64,000 bases of DNA from Limnohabitans sp. 2KL-27 (GTDB lineage Bacteria; Pseudomonadota; Gammaproteobacteria; Burkholderiales; Burkholderiaceae_C): NCBI RefSeq assembly GCF_001269345.1, contig NZ_CXOP01000002.1, positions 2,170,853 through 2,234,852 of the forward strand. Direction: 5' to 3'. Under the pieces are notes generated by a model, which was not told the origin of the DNA, made no database searches, and saw only the letters and a list, made by a program, of their open reading frames with translations. How positions within the stretch are numbered: position 1 is the stretch's first letter; each line of letters begins with the position of its first letter. Shown in pieces: positions 57,469 through 64,000 of the stretch. The position numbers and the translations under genes were made by a program.

Positions 57469-58059
57469 TCAGCGGCGGTCGACCAAGGCGTGGGCGATGG
57501 TGCCCAGGTCCACGTACTCCAGCTCGCTGCCTGCGGGCACGCCTCGGGCCAGGCGCGTGACCCTCAGGCCCTGCTGGCGGATCATCTCCGAGATCACATG
57601 CGCAGTGGCCTCGCCCTCTGCGGTGAAGTTGGTGGCCAAAATCACCTCGGTCAAGACACCGTCGGCCACACGTTTTTTCAGTTTGGCCAGGCCAATGTCA
57701 TGCGGGCCAATGCCGTCGAGCGGGCTGAGCTTGCCCATGAGCACGAAATACAAGCCCCGGTAGGTGCCGGTGCGCTCAATGGCCGACTGGTCGGCCGGGG
57801 TTTCGATCACGCACAGCTGGGTACGCTCGCGCGTGGCGTCCAGACAGGTGTCGCACAACTCGGCCTCGGTGAAGGTGTGGCAGCTTTCGCAATGGCGAAT
57901 GTGTTCCACCGCATTGTGCAATGCTGCCGCCAATTGCCGGGCCGTGGCCCGGTCGTTTTGGAGCAGCTGAAAAGCCATGCGCTGGGCCGACTTGATGCCC
58001 ACCCCCGGCAAGCCCTTGAGGGCTTGCACCAAAGTGGCAAGGGCGTGGGTGTCGGCCAT
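57469..58059 (-). CDS. recR: Recombination protein RecR
   Basis: Works with RecF and RecO to load RecA on gapped DNA. The helix-hairpin-helix [24 protein letters not shown] is at residues 10-33, the zinc finger [16 protein letters not shown] near residues 57-72, and the Toprim domain covers about 80-180 ([37 protein letters not shown]). The start is ATG 58059 ([10 protein letters not shown]), giving 196 residues. It is the last gene of dnaX-ybaB-recR, a conserved cluster. Confidence 0.95.
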   Translation of the reverse strand: MADTHALATLVQALKGLPGVGIKSAQRMAFQLLQNDRATARQLAAALHNAVEHIRHCESCHTFTEAELCDTCLDATRERTQLCVIETPADQSAIERTGTYRGLYFVLMGKLSPLDGIGPHDIGLAKLKKRVADGVLTEVILATNFTAEGEATAHVISEMIRQQGLRVTRLARGVPAGSELEYVDLGTIAHALVDRR

Positions 58060-58069
58060 GGTCAAGCGC

Positions 58070-58393
58070 TCAGAATGGCAGTTTCATGCCCGGTGGCAAA
58101 CCGGCGGTGAGCTTGCCCATTTTTTGTGCAGAGACCTCCTCGGCCATGCGCACGGCATCGTTGAAGGCCGCGGCCACCAGGTCTTCCAGCATGTCCTTGT
58201 CGTCGGCCAGCAAGCTCGGGTCGATGGTCACCCGGCGCACGCTGTGTTTGCAGGTCATCAGGACCTTGACCATGCCCGAACCGGCTTGACCTTCGACCTC
58301 GACAAAAGCGAGTTCATCCTGGGCTTTTTTGAGGTTGTCCTGCATGGCCTGAGCCTGTTTCATGAGACCGGCAAGTTGCCCTTTGTTGAACAT
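58070..58393 (-). CDS. ybaB: Nucleoid-associated protein, YbaB/EbfC family
   Basis: A 107-residue DNA-binding dimer. The product starts [28 protein letters not shown], a helix, then has [45 protein letters not shown] and a flexible glycine/methionine tail ([11 protein letters not shown]). ATG 58393 is chosen over a longer frame that would start inside the dnaX intergenic gap. It lies between dnaX and recR as in most bacteria. Confidence 0.93.
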   Translation of the reverse strand: MFNKGQLAGLMKQAQAMQDNLKKAQDELAFVEVEGQAGSGMVKVLMTCKHSVRRVTIDPSLLADDKDMLEDLVAAAFNDAVRMAEEVSAQKMGKLTAGLPPGMKLPF

Positions 58394-58431
58394 GGTGTTT
58401 CCTTTGAAATGAGGTGGGGAATGAGGGGAAA

Positions 58432-60441
58432 TCAAATCAGCTGGATGCTGCCGGGCACGATTTTGGCTCCGAAATCACGCACCATGGCCTGCACCAATGG
58501 ATCGTTTTGAATGAGCTCTTGTGCGGCCAACATTTTTTCTGCAGCCTTCACAGCCAGACGCCGGGCAGGGCTGTCGGTCACGGTGCCCAGTTCGATGGCG
58601 AGCTTGACATCGCCATGGCCTGCAGCCTGCAAAGCCGATTGCAAACGCTCGCGGCTGGCCGGGTGGTTGAGTGTCTCGCGCTCCACACGCAGTTGCCAGT
58701 GGTCCGCGTCGCGGGCCAACAGCTGCGACTGCAGGGCCAACTCGCGCACCAAGGCGGTGATGACGTCTTGCGCCATCAAGCCTTGGACCGCCTCCAGCCA
58801 GACATCGCCTTCGGGCGTGGCCTGAACGGCAGCCAGTGCGGATGGGGTGGGCACATCGGCGCGCCCTGAGGTGGCCTCGCGCACCGGCAAAGACCGCAAA
58901 GCGGGGGCGGCCTGACGATGCTCGGGCACAGCAGCGTGTTCCACATTCACATGGACCTGGACATCGGCGTAGTCGGTGGTGTCGGGCCAATCCTCCCATG
59001 GGGGGGGCTCAGACAGGGTTGGCTCGGCTTGCGCATGGCTGATGACAGGCCCGGCGGGCGGCACCGAGCCCGGCGGCCTGGCCCTCGGAGTCGCCATGGG
59101 TGCCGCTATGGGTGGCATGGCATCACTGGGCGGGGCAACTTGCAGGGCTGGCTTGGGCTGCGGGGCGACAGCCGCAGGCGCAACAGGTGCCACAACGGGC
59201 GGCAGAGGCGCATCAATGGCCGTGGCAGCAGCCATTGATGGGGCAGGAACGGCTGGGGTGACAGCTCGGGTGGACTCAGGGTTGGCCTGAGGGGTGGCCC
59301 TAGGGCTGGTCAGCGGGCTTTTTTTTTCCGCCGATCCCGCCTGGGGCTTGAAGGCCAGCAAGCGCAACAGCACCATGGTCAGGGCCGCGTATTCATCGGG
59401 CGCAAGACCCAGCTCGGTGCGCCCATGCAGGCACAGGCTGTAAAGCAATTGGGTTTCTTCGGCGGGCATGGCCTGGGCCAGATCGGCCAAGCCCTGGGTG
59501 TCGGGGTCGTCACCGTCTTGCGCCATGCTGGGCACCATCTGCATCACGGCCATGCGCTGCAGCAGCACAGACATGTCTTCCAGGGTGGCGGCAGCCGACA
59601 CGCCTTGCAGGCGCAGGGCGTTGACCTGGTTCACCACCGCCGCGCCGTCGCCCTCGGTCAGGGCGCGGATCATGTGCAGGACGTGGCTGCGGTCCACACT
59701 GCCCAGCATCTGGCGCACGCCGGCTTCTTGCACCAAGCCATTGCCAAAGGCAATCGCCTGGTCGGTCAGGCTCAGGGCATCGCGCATGGAGCCGCGTGCG
59801 GCGCGGGCCAGCAGGCGCAAAGCCAAGGGCTCGGCGCTCAGCTGTTCGGCGGCCAGCACCTGGGTCAGGTGCTCGAACACGGTCTCGGGCGCCATGGGCC
59901 GCAGATTGAATTGCAGGCAGCGCGAGAGCACTGTCACGGGAACTTTTTGCGGGTCGGTCGTGGCCAGCACGAACTTCAAATATTCTGGGGGTTCTTCCAG
60001 GGTCTTCAACATCGCGTTGAACGCGGTGTTGGTCAGCATGTGCACCTCGTCGATCATGAAGACCTTGAAGCGCCCCTGCACCGGTTTGTAAACCGCCTGC
60101 TCCAGCAGGCTTTGCACCTCGTCCACACCCCGGTTAGAGGCCGCGTCCAGCTCGGTGTAGTCCACAAAACGCCCGGCGTCGATGTCGCGGCAGGCTTGGC
60201 ACACGCCACAAGGCTCGGCGGTGATGCCACCCTGCCCGTCTGCCCCTTGGCAATTGAGCGACTTGGCCAAAATACGCGAGACCGTGGTCTTGCCCACGCC
60301 CCGGGTGCCGGTGAACAAATACGCGTGGTGCAGACGTTGCTGCACAAGGGCATTGGTCAGGGCTTGAACCACGTGCTCCTGCCCTACCATTTCAGTGAAA
60401 TTGCGGGGGCGGTATTTGCGCGCGAGGACAAGGTAAGACAT
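58432..60441 (-). CDS. dnaX: DNA polymerase III subunit tau (and probably gamma)
   Basis: Clamp-loader ATPase of 669 residues. Walker A is [12 protein letters not shown] near residue 45, the zinc cysteines are in [23 protein letters not shown] near residues 64-86, and Walker B/sensor is [28 protein letters not shown] near residue 125. The AAA and collar domains end near residue 365. A Pro/Ala-rich linker of about 150 residues leads to the tau-specific C-terminal part. At codon 371-374 the coding strand holds nine consecutive A residues; slippage would give a roughly 376-379-residue gamma form. ATG 60441 is the start. YbaB and recR follow. Confidence 0.95.
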   Translation of the reverse strand: MSYLVLARKYRPRNFTEMVGQEHVVQALTNALVQQRLHHAYLFTGTRGVGKTTVSRILAKSLNCQGADGQGGITAEPCGVCQACRDIDAGRFVDYTELDAASNRGVDEVQSLLEQAVYKPVQGRFKVFMIDEVHMLTNTAFNAMLKTLEEPPEYLKFVLATTDPQKVPVTVLSRCLQFNLRPMAPETVFEHLTQVLAAEQLSAEPLALRLLARAARGSMRDALSLTDQAIAFGNGLVQEAGVRQMLGSVDRSHVLHMIRALTEGDGAAVVNQVNALRLQGVSAAATLEDMSVLLQRMAVMQMVPSMAQDGDDPDTQGLADLAQAMPAEETQLLYSLCLHGRTELGLAPDEYAALTMVLLRLLAFKPQAGSAEKKSPLTSPRATPQANPESTRAVTPAVPAPSMAAATAIDAPLPPVVAPVAPAAVAPQPKPALQVAPPSDAMPPIAAPMATPRARPPGSVPPAGPVISHAQAEPTLSEPPPWEDWPDTTDYADVQVHVNVEHAAVPEHRQAAPALRSLPVREATSGRADVPTPSALAAVQATPEGDVWLEAVQGLMAQDVITALVRELALQSQLLARDADHWQLRVERETLNHPASRERLQSALQAAGHGDVKLAIELGTVTDSPARRLAVKAAEKMLAAQELIQNDPLVQAMVRDFGAKIVPGSIQLI
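59319..59327 (-). promoter_or_regulatory. Nine-adenine slippage run in dnaX
   Basis: On the coding strand the run lies in GAA AAA AAA AGC, directly after the clamp-loader domains. Adding one A (or a -1 shift) gives KPADQP and a TAG; losing one A (or a +1 shift) gives AR and a TGA. Both end the protein at once. A nine-A run in dnaX is used for gamma production in Thermus thermophilus by transcriptional slippage. Confidence 0.6.
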
Positions 60442-60510
60442 GGGGGTTGATTCTATCGGGCTGGGGGGGGTGGTTCTGGGCAGAGGGTTTCGACAAAATT
60501 ACAGCCCGAC

Positions 60511-60540
60511 GGACAAAGCTGCCGCCCGCTCGCCTACAAT
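60511..60540 (+). promoter_or_regulatory. Promoter of the SRP RNA gene
   Basis: A TACAAT -10 element at 60535-60540 is followed about 8 bases later by the predicted 5' end of the SRP RNA. GGACAA at 60511-60516 lies 18 bp upstream as a plausible -35 element. Confidence 0.55.
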
Positions 60541-60547
60541 CGACAGC

Positions 60548-60641
60548 GACGGGCCTTCCCGCATGGTGAAGCGGCCAACCGGGTCAGGTGGGGAACCAAG
60601 CAGCCCTAACTGTGAATCCAGTGCCGGGGTCAAGGCTCGTC
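60548..60641 (+). ncRNA. ffs: Signal recognition particle RNA, small bacterial (4.5S) type
   Basis: The conserved helix 8 apical region of SRP RNA is visible: GGGTCAGGTGGGGAACCAAG followed by CAGCCCTAA at 60581-60609, matching the bacterial pattern GGTCAGG...GGAA...AAGCAGCC. The ends pair: ACGGGCCTT at 60549-60557 with AAGGCTCGT at 60632-60640 (one G-U pair). The total length of about 94 bases suits the short form without an Alu domain. The RNA binds Ffh and targets membrane proteins to FtsY. It lies just upstream of the divergent dnaX gene, a linkage known in several bacteria. The exact ends are estimates. Confidence 0.88.
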
Positions 60642-60695
60642 ACCTTCCATCTCAAAAAGTGAGTCGAATCAAGGACTTGCCCAGAGGTTTGTGCC

Positions 60696-61991
60696 TCATT
60701 CAGTGATCCCGCCCAGACTCTTGAGCACGCCCAACCACAGTGCATCGCGCATCTGATAGGGCCGTGGATCTTGCCGGCCGCTGGGCTGGTCATTCACGGA
60801 GGTTTGAACCATCACGATGCCCGATTTGGGCTGAACCATGATGTGTTGACCGTGGATGCCTTGCAGCGCAAACGTGCGCTCTTTGAAAGGCGCAATCCAT
60901 GTTTGGTAGCCATATCCCATGCCGGGTGTCGCGCTGCGCGGTCGAAATGCCGGTGGCTGGCGCGCCGCGTCTGTGGCATCCAGCAGGTAATCTCGGGGGA
61001 TAACTTGAACAGCGCCCCTGAGGCCATCATTGGCCAGCAGCACGCCAAACCGGCCATAGTCGCGCAGCGTCGCGTTGAAGCTGCCTCCGGTGCCTTCGCC
61101 TTGGTCGGCACCTGCCAGCAACCAACGCGCCTCGGCCTCTGCGCCCATGGGTTGCCACAGCCAATCCTGGGTCATCTGGGAAATGCTCATGCCAGCGGCC
61201 CGACTCAACACCCTGCCCAGAATTTCCGTCTCGATGGTGGCGTATTTGAAGCGCGCACCTTGCTCTGCTTCGCGGCTGGTTTTGGTGTTGAGGTATTCCA
61301 CGATTTTTTCGGGTCGCATGCGGTTTTCTGGCAAGAACAAGACCCGGCCCCAAAGCCATATGTCGTCATCCGGCGTCCAGGTGTAGAGCTCCCTGAAAGG
61401 CACACCAGACGACATGCGCAACAAATTGCGGATGGTGGTTTGTCCGTATGCCGAAGGGGCGATTTCGGGCCAGTAATCGGCCGCCTTGTCGTCCAGTGAG
61501 CGAATCAAGCCTTTGCCGTGGGCAATGCCCACCAGCATGGCTGTGAAGGTCTTGGCCATGGAAAAAGAGCGGAACCGCATGTCGGGCTGCCGGCCATATT
61601 GGTAGCGTTCGGCCACCACGCGGCCGTCCTTGATCACCATCAGGCCCGTGGTTTTGGTGTCGGCCATGAAATCGTCCAGCGTCTTGCTCGAAAATCCCCA
61701 TCGGTAAGCAATGGCTGGCGCGTCTGGCCATCGCGGCAATGGCATGGGGTCACCCGAGGGCCTGACCAAAGAGCTGGCGGCGACTTTTTCATTGGCAGAC
61801 CAAGTCCCCACACGGCACTCGGGTCGGATCAGCGCTTGAGCGCAAACCGGATAAGCTTGTTTCATGCCCAAACGCTCGGCATCCGGGCCATCAGGCCGCA
61901 TGTGCACGTCAACGGCCGCAGCCGCAGAGAAAAGACCGAAGAAGCCCACGCAAACCAGCGTCACGGCCCATTTTGAATTGGCGATAAACAT
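60696..61991 (-). CDS. Serine hydrolase, beta-lactamase class C family
   Basis: A 431-residue penicillin-binding-protein-like hydrolase. The N-terminal segment WAVTLVCVGFFGLFSAAAAV is a signal peptide. The catalytic SxxK is SMAK in RFRSFSMAKTFTAMLVGIAHGKG near residue 150, and a tyrosine motif is plausible in FKYATIETEILGRVL (YxT/YxN type) near residue 265. The C-terminal IHGQHIMVQPKSGIVMVQTSVN carries the HxG-like third motif. The enzyme may be an esterase, 6-aminohexanoate hydrolase or peptidase rather than a beta-lactamase. The start is ATG 61991 (MFIANSKW) with GAGGAG upstream; ATG 61994 is directly before it. Confidence 0.87.
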   Translation of the reverse strand: MFIANSKWAVTLVCVGFFGLFSAAAAVDVHMRPDGPDAERLGMKQAYPVCAQALIRPECRVGTWSANEKVAASSLVRPSGDPMPLPRWPDAPAIAYRWGFSSKTLDDFMADTKTTGLMVIKDGRVVAERYQYGRQPDMRFRSFSMAKTFTAMLVGIAHGKGLIRSLDDKAADYWPEIAPSAYGQTTIRNLLRMSSGVPFRELYTWTPDDDIWLWGRVLFLPENRMRPEKIVEYLNTKTSREAEQGARFKYATIETEILGRVLSRAAGMSISQMTQDWLWQPMGAEAEARWLLAGADQGEGTGGSFNATLRDYGRFGVLLANDGLRGAVQVIPRDYLLDATDAARQPPAFRPRSATPGMGYGYQTWIAPFKERTFALQGIHGQHIMVQPKSGIVMVQTSVNDQPSGRQDPRPYQMRDALWLGVLKSLGGITE

Positions 61992-62167
61992 CATTTCTCC
62001 TCTTGGTGCCAGCGCATCGAATCCAGGATTGTTCTCGACATTCACAGCGCTCCCAGATGGGCTGATCGGTCTGTTTTGTCCAGGCAAATCCCCGTGCACA
62101 GTCCCTTGTGCAGGCGCTAAACTGTTTTGAACTGTAAGCCCTTCACCCTTTCCCCGCCGAGGAGCCC

Positions 62168-63865
62168 ATGAGCGAACTTGCACAATTTTTGGCCAGCCGC
62201 GATGCTTTGCTGACCCACCGCACCGACTACGAAGCCGCTGTGGCGGCGTTTCGCTGGCCTGTTTTGACGCATTTCAATTGGGGGCTGGACTACTTTGACA
62301 GCATCGCGCGGGACAACCCGGCCCCGGCTTTGCACATCGTGGAGGCTTCGGGTGAGCAGTTTCGCCTGAGCTATGCCCAACTGTCACAGCGCTCCAACCA
62401 AGTGGCCAACTGGTTGGTGGCCCAGGGTGCGCGCAAGGGCGATCGGATTTTGCTGATGATGGGCAACGAAGTGCCGTTGTGGGAGACCATGCTGGCCGCG
62501 ATCAAACTGGGTGTGGTGCTGATTCCCGCCACCACACTGCTGTCGGGCGATGATTTGCAAGACCGCTTGGAGCGCGGGCGGGTCAAATGCATCATCACCA
62601 ATGCGGGGGGCATGGCCAAGGTGCTGGATTTGCCCAGCGCCGTGACGAATGGGCTGACCTTGGTGAGCGTGTCGGGCGGTGCGGGCTTGCCTTCAGGGTG
62701 GCTGGATTACGCGCTGTCGCACCAAGCCAGCACCGGCTTCACACCGCCCGAGCCGACCCGGGTGACCGATCCTTTGCTGGAGTATTTTACCTCGGGCACC
62801 ACGGCCAAACCCAAGCTGGTGCAGCACACCCAGCAAAGCTACCCGGTGGGGCATTTGTCCACCTTGTATTGGCTGGGCCTGCAAAAAGGCGATGTGCACT
62901 GGACCATCAGCTCGCCGGGCTGGGCCAAGCACGCCTGGAGTTGCTTTTTTGCGCCGCTCAACGCGGAGGCCTGCGTGTTCATTTACAACTACACGCGCTT
63001 CAATGGGCCGGACATTCTGGGTACGTTGGTGCAGCACAGGGTCAACACCTTGTGCGCGCCGCCCACGGTGTGGCGAATGCTGATTCAAGAAGACCTGAAA
63101 GCCTGGCCCGTGCAATTGCGCGAGCTGATTTCAGCGGGTGAGCCGCTCAATCCCGAAGTGATCGATCAGGTGCGGGCCGCTTGGCAAATCACCATCCGCG
63201 ACGGTTATGGCCAAACCGAGACCACGGCCCAGATTGGCAACCCGCCGGGTGCGCCGCTCAAGGCGGGCTCGATGGGGCGGCCTTTGCCAGGCTACCGGAT
63301 GGTGCTGTTGAATGCCGATGGCCAACCCGCCGAAGAAGGCGAGATCTGCATTGACCTGGCACACCGCCCCACCGCACTCATGAACGGTTATGCCGACGAT
63401 GCGGACAAAACCGCCGAGGCCATGCGCGATGGCCATTACCACACGGGCGACGTGGGCCAACGCGATGAGCAGGGTTACATCACCTACGTGGGAAGGGCCG
63501 ACGATGTGTTCAAGTCCTCGGGCTACCGCATCAGCCCCTTCGAGCTGGAGAGTGCGCTGATCGAACACCCGGCGGTGGCCGAGGCGGCGGTGGTGCCCGC
63601 ACCCGATCCGGTGCGCGGCTTGGTGCCCAAGGCCTATGTGATCTTGGCCCCGGGCCATGCGCCAGATGCGGCCACGGCGGGGGGCATTTTCAAGTTCATG
63701 CGGGAGCGGGTTTCGGGCTACAAATTGGTGCGCCGCATCGAGTTCAGCGACCTGCCCAAAACCATTTCGGGCAAGATCCGCCGGGTGGATTTGCGGGCCC
63801 AAGAAACTGCGCGGGCAAGCCAAGGTGGCCGTTACGCAGGCGAGTTCAGAGAAGAAAACCCTTGA
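62168..63865 (+). CDS. Acyl-CoA synthetase (AMP-binding), medium-chain/benzoate type
   Basis: A 565-residue adenylate-forming enzyme that activates a carboxylic acid to its CoA ester. Motif P-loop YFTSGTTAKPKLVQHT lies near residue 210, the adenine-binding DGYGQTETT near residue 350, the hinge GDVGQRDEQGYITYVGRADDVFKSSGYRISPFELE near residues 425-460, and the catalytic lysine in LPKTISGKIRRVDLR near residue 530. ISPFELES is common in medium-chain and aromatic acyl-CoA synthetases of Burkholderiales. GAGGAG precedes ATG 62168. It is divergent from the serine hydrolase gene. Confidence 0.9.
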   Translation: MSELAQFLASRDALLTHRTDYEAAVAAFRWPVLTHFNWGLDYFDSIARDNPAPALHIVEASGEQFRLSYAQLSQRSNQVANWLVAQGARKGDRILLMMGNEVPLWETMLAAIKLGVVLIPATTLLSGDDLQDRLERGRVKCIITNAGGMAKVLDLPSAVTNGLTLVSVSGGAGLPSGWLDYALSHQASTGFTPPEPTRVTDPLLEYFTSGTTAKPKLVQHTQQSYPVGHLSTLYWLGLQKGDVHWTISSPGWAKHAWSCFFAPLNAEACVFIYNYTRFNGPDILGTLVQHRVNTLCAPPTVWRMLIQEDLKAWPVQLRELISAGEPLNPEVIDQVRAAWQITIRDGYGQTETTAQIGNPPGAPLKAGSMGRPLPGYRMVLLNADGQPAEEGEICIDLAHRPTALMNGYADDADKTAEAMRDGHYHTGDVGQRDEQGYITYVGRADDVFKSSGYRISPFELESALIEHPAVAEAAVVPAPDPVRGLVPKAYVILAPGHAPDAATAGGIFKFMRERVSGYKLVRRIEFSDLPKTISGKIRRVDLRAQETARASQGGRYAGEFREENP

Positions 63866-63960
63866 GCAAGGGTGTCTGCGGCGCCTTGGGTTGATGCGCT
63901 AGGGCCACCAGTCGCACCCGCGCAAAAAAGACAGCGGCAAGCCCTATGCGCCTAAAACAC

Positions 63961-64000
63961 TCAGGCCATGCGCTGACGCAGCGCTGGAAAAGGCATGGTT
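63961..64000 (-). CDS. Possible 3' end of a gene cut by the window edge
   Basis: On the minus strand the last 40 bases read in one frame as TMPFPALRQRMA followed by TGA. This may be the C-terminus of a gene that continues past base 64000. Too little is visible to name it. The 95 bases between it and the acyl-CoA synthetase show no clear terminator. Confidence 0.25.
   Translation of the reverse strand, partial: TMPFPALRQRMA

Overview
The window looks like a piece of a GC-rich betaproteobacterial chromosome, most likely order Burkholderiales and family Comamonadaceae (the Limnohabitans/Rhodoferax/Polaromonas neighbourhood). This placement is inferred from gene order and protein character, not from a search. 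The supporting markers are a phaC-phaA-phaB operon, an ilvI-ilvH-ilvC-pssA-leuA cluster, a sigma factor/DUF3619/DUF3106/RDD operon, and a dnaX-ybaB-recR block next to the SRP RNA gene. No rRNA, tRNA, CRISPR array or intact insertion sequence was found.

Layout. 1-5.4 kb: a propionate/methylmalonyl-CoA operon (mutase, its GTPase MeaB, carboxylase beta subunit cut by the window edge) with a divergent GntR regulator. 5.4-7.9 kb: dusA and an NfeD/paraslipin pair. 7.9-11.7 kb: the polyhydroxybutyrate operon phaCAB. 11.8-16.4 kb: pgeF, the N-end-rule transferases aat and bpt, an IclR regulator and a D,D-endopeptidase. 16.5-22.5 kb: branched-chain amino acid genes with pssA, and a leucine-rich leader peptide plus attenuator ahead of leuA. 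22.8-30 kb: sigma factor operon, dgkA, a LOG-type hydrolase, P-II protein, nadE, an acyltransferase and ppa. 30.2-37 kb: proton-pumping pyrophosphatase, an aldehyde dehydrogenase and moaA-mobA-moeA. 37.05-37.75 kb: decayed sequence. 37.75-48 kb: an accessory carbohydrate operon. 48-52.5 kb: an RND efflux pump. 52.6-57.3 kb: rnhA, a methyltransferase, gloB, mltD and an orphan periplasmic binding protein. 57.4-64 kb: recR-ybaB-dnaX, the SRP RNA gene, a serine hydrolase and an acyl-CoA synthetase.

The most interesting region is the accessory operon at 37,755-47,985. Its sugar kinase, DeoR regulator and class I aldolase resemble YihV, YihW and YihT of Escherichia coli sulfoquinovose degradation. 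They sit with a complete sugar ABC transporter, two dehydrogenases, a second LacD-type aldolase and an adducin-like protein. The E. coli glycosidase, isomerase and sulfolactaldehyde reductase are absent. It could be a variant sulfosugar pathway or a pathway for another ketose. Two near-identical 11-bp repeats exactly 20 bp apart precede the operon and look like a DeoR-type operator.

Other signals worth attention are a nine-adenine run in dnaX where slippage would give a gamma-sized product, a 15-bp perfect inverted repeat over the ribosome binding site of the orphan binding protein, a strong hairpin in the hppA leader, and a palindrome ahead of the IclR gene.
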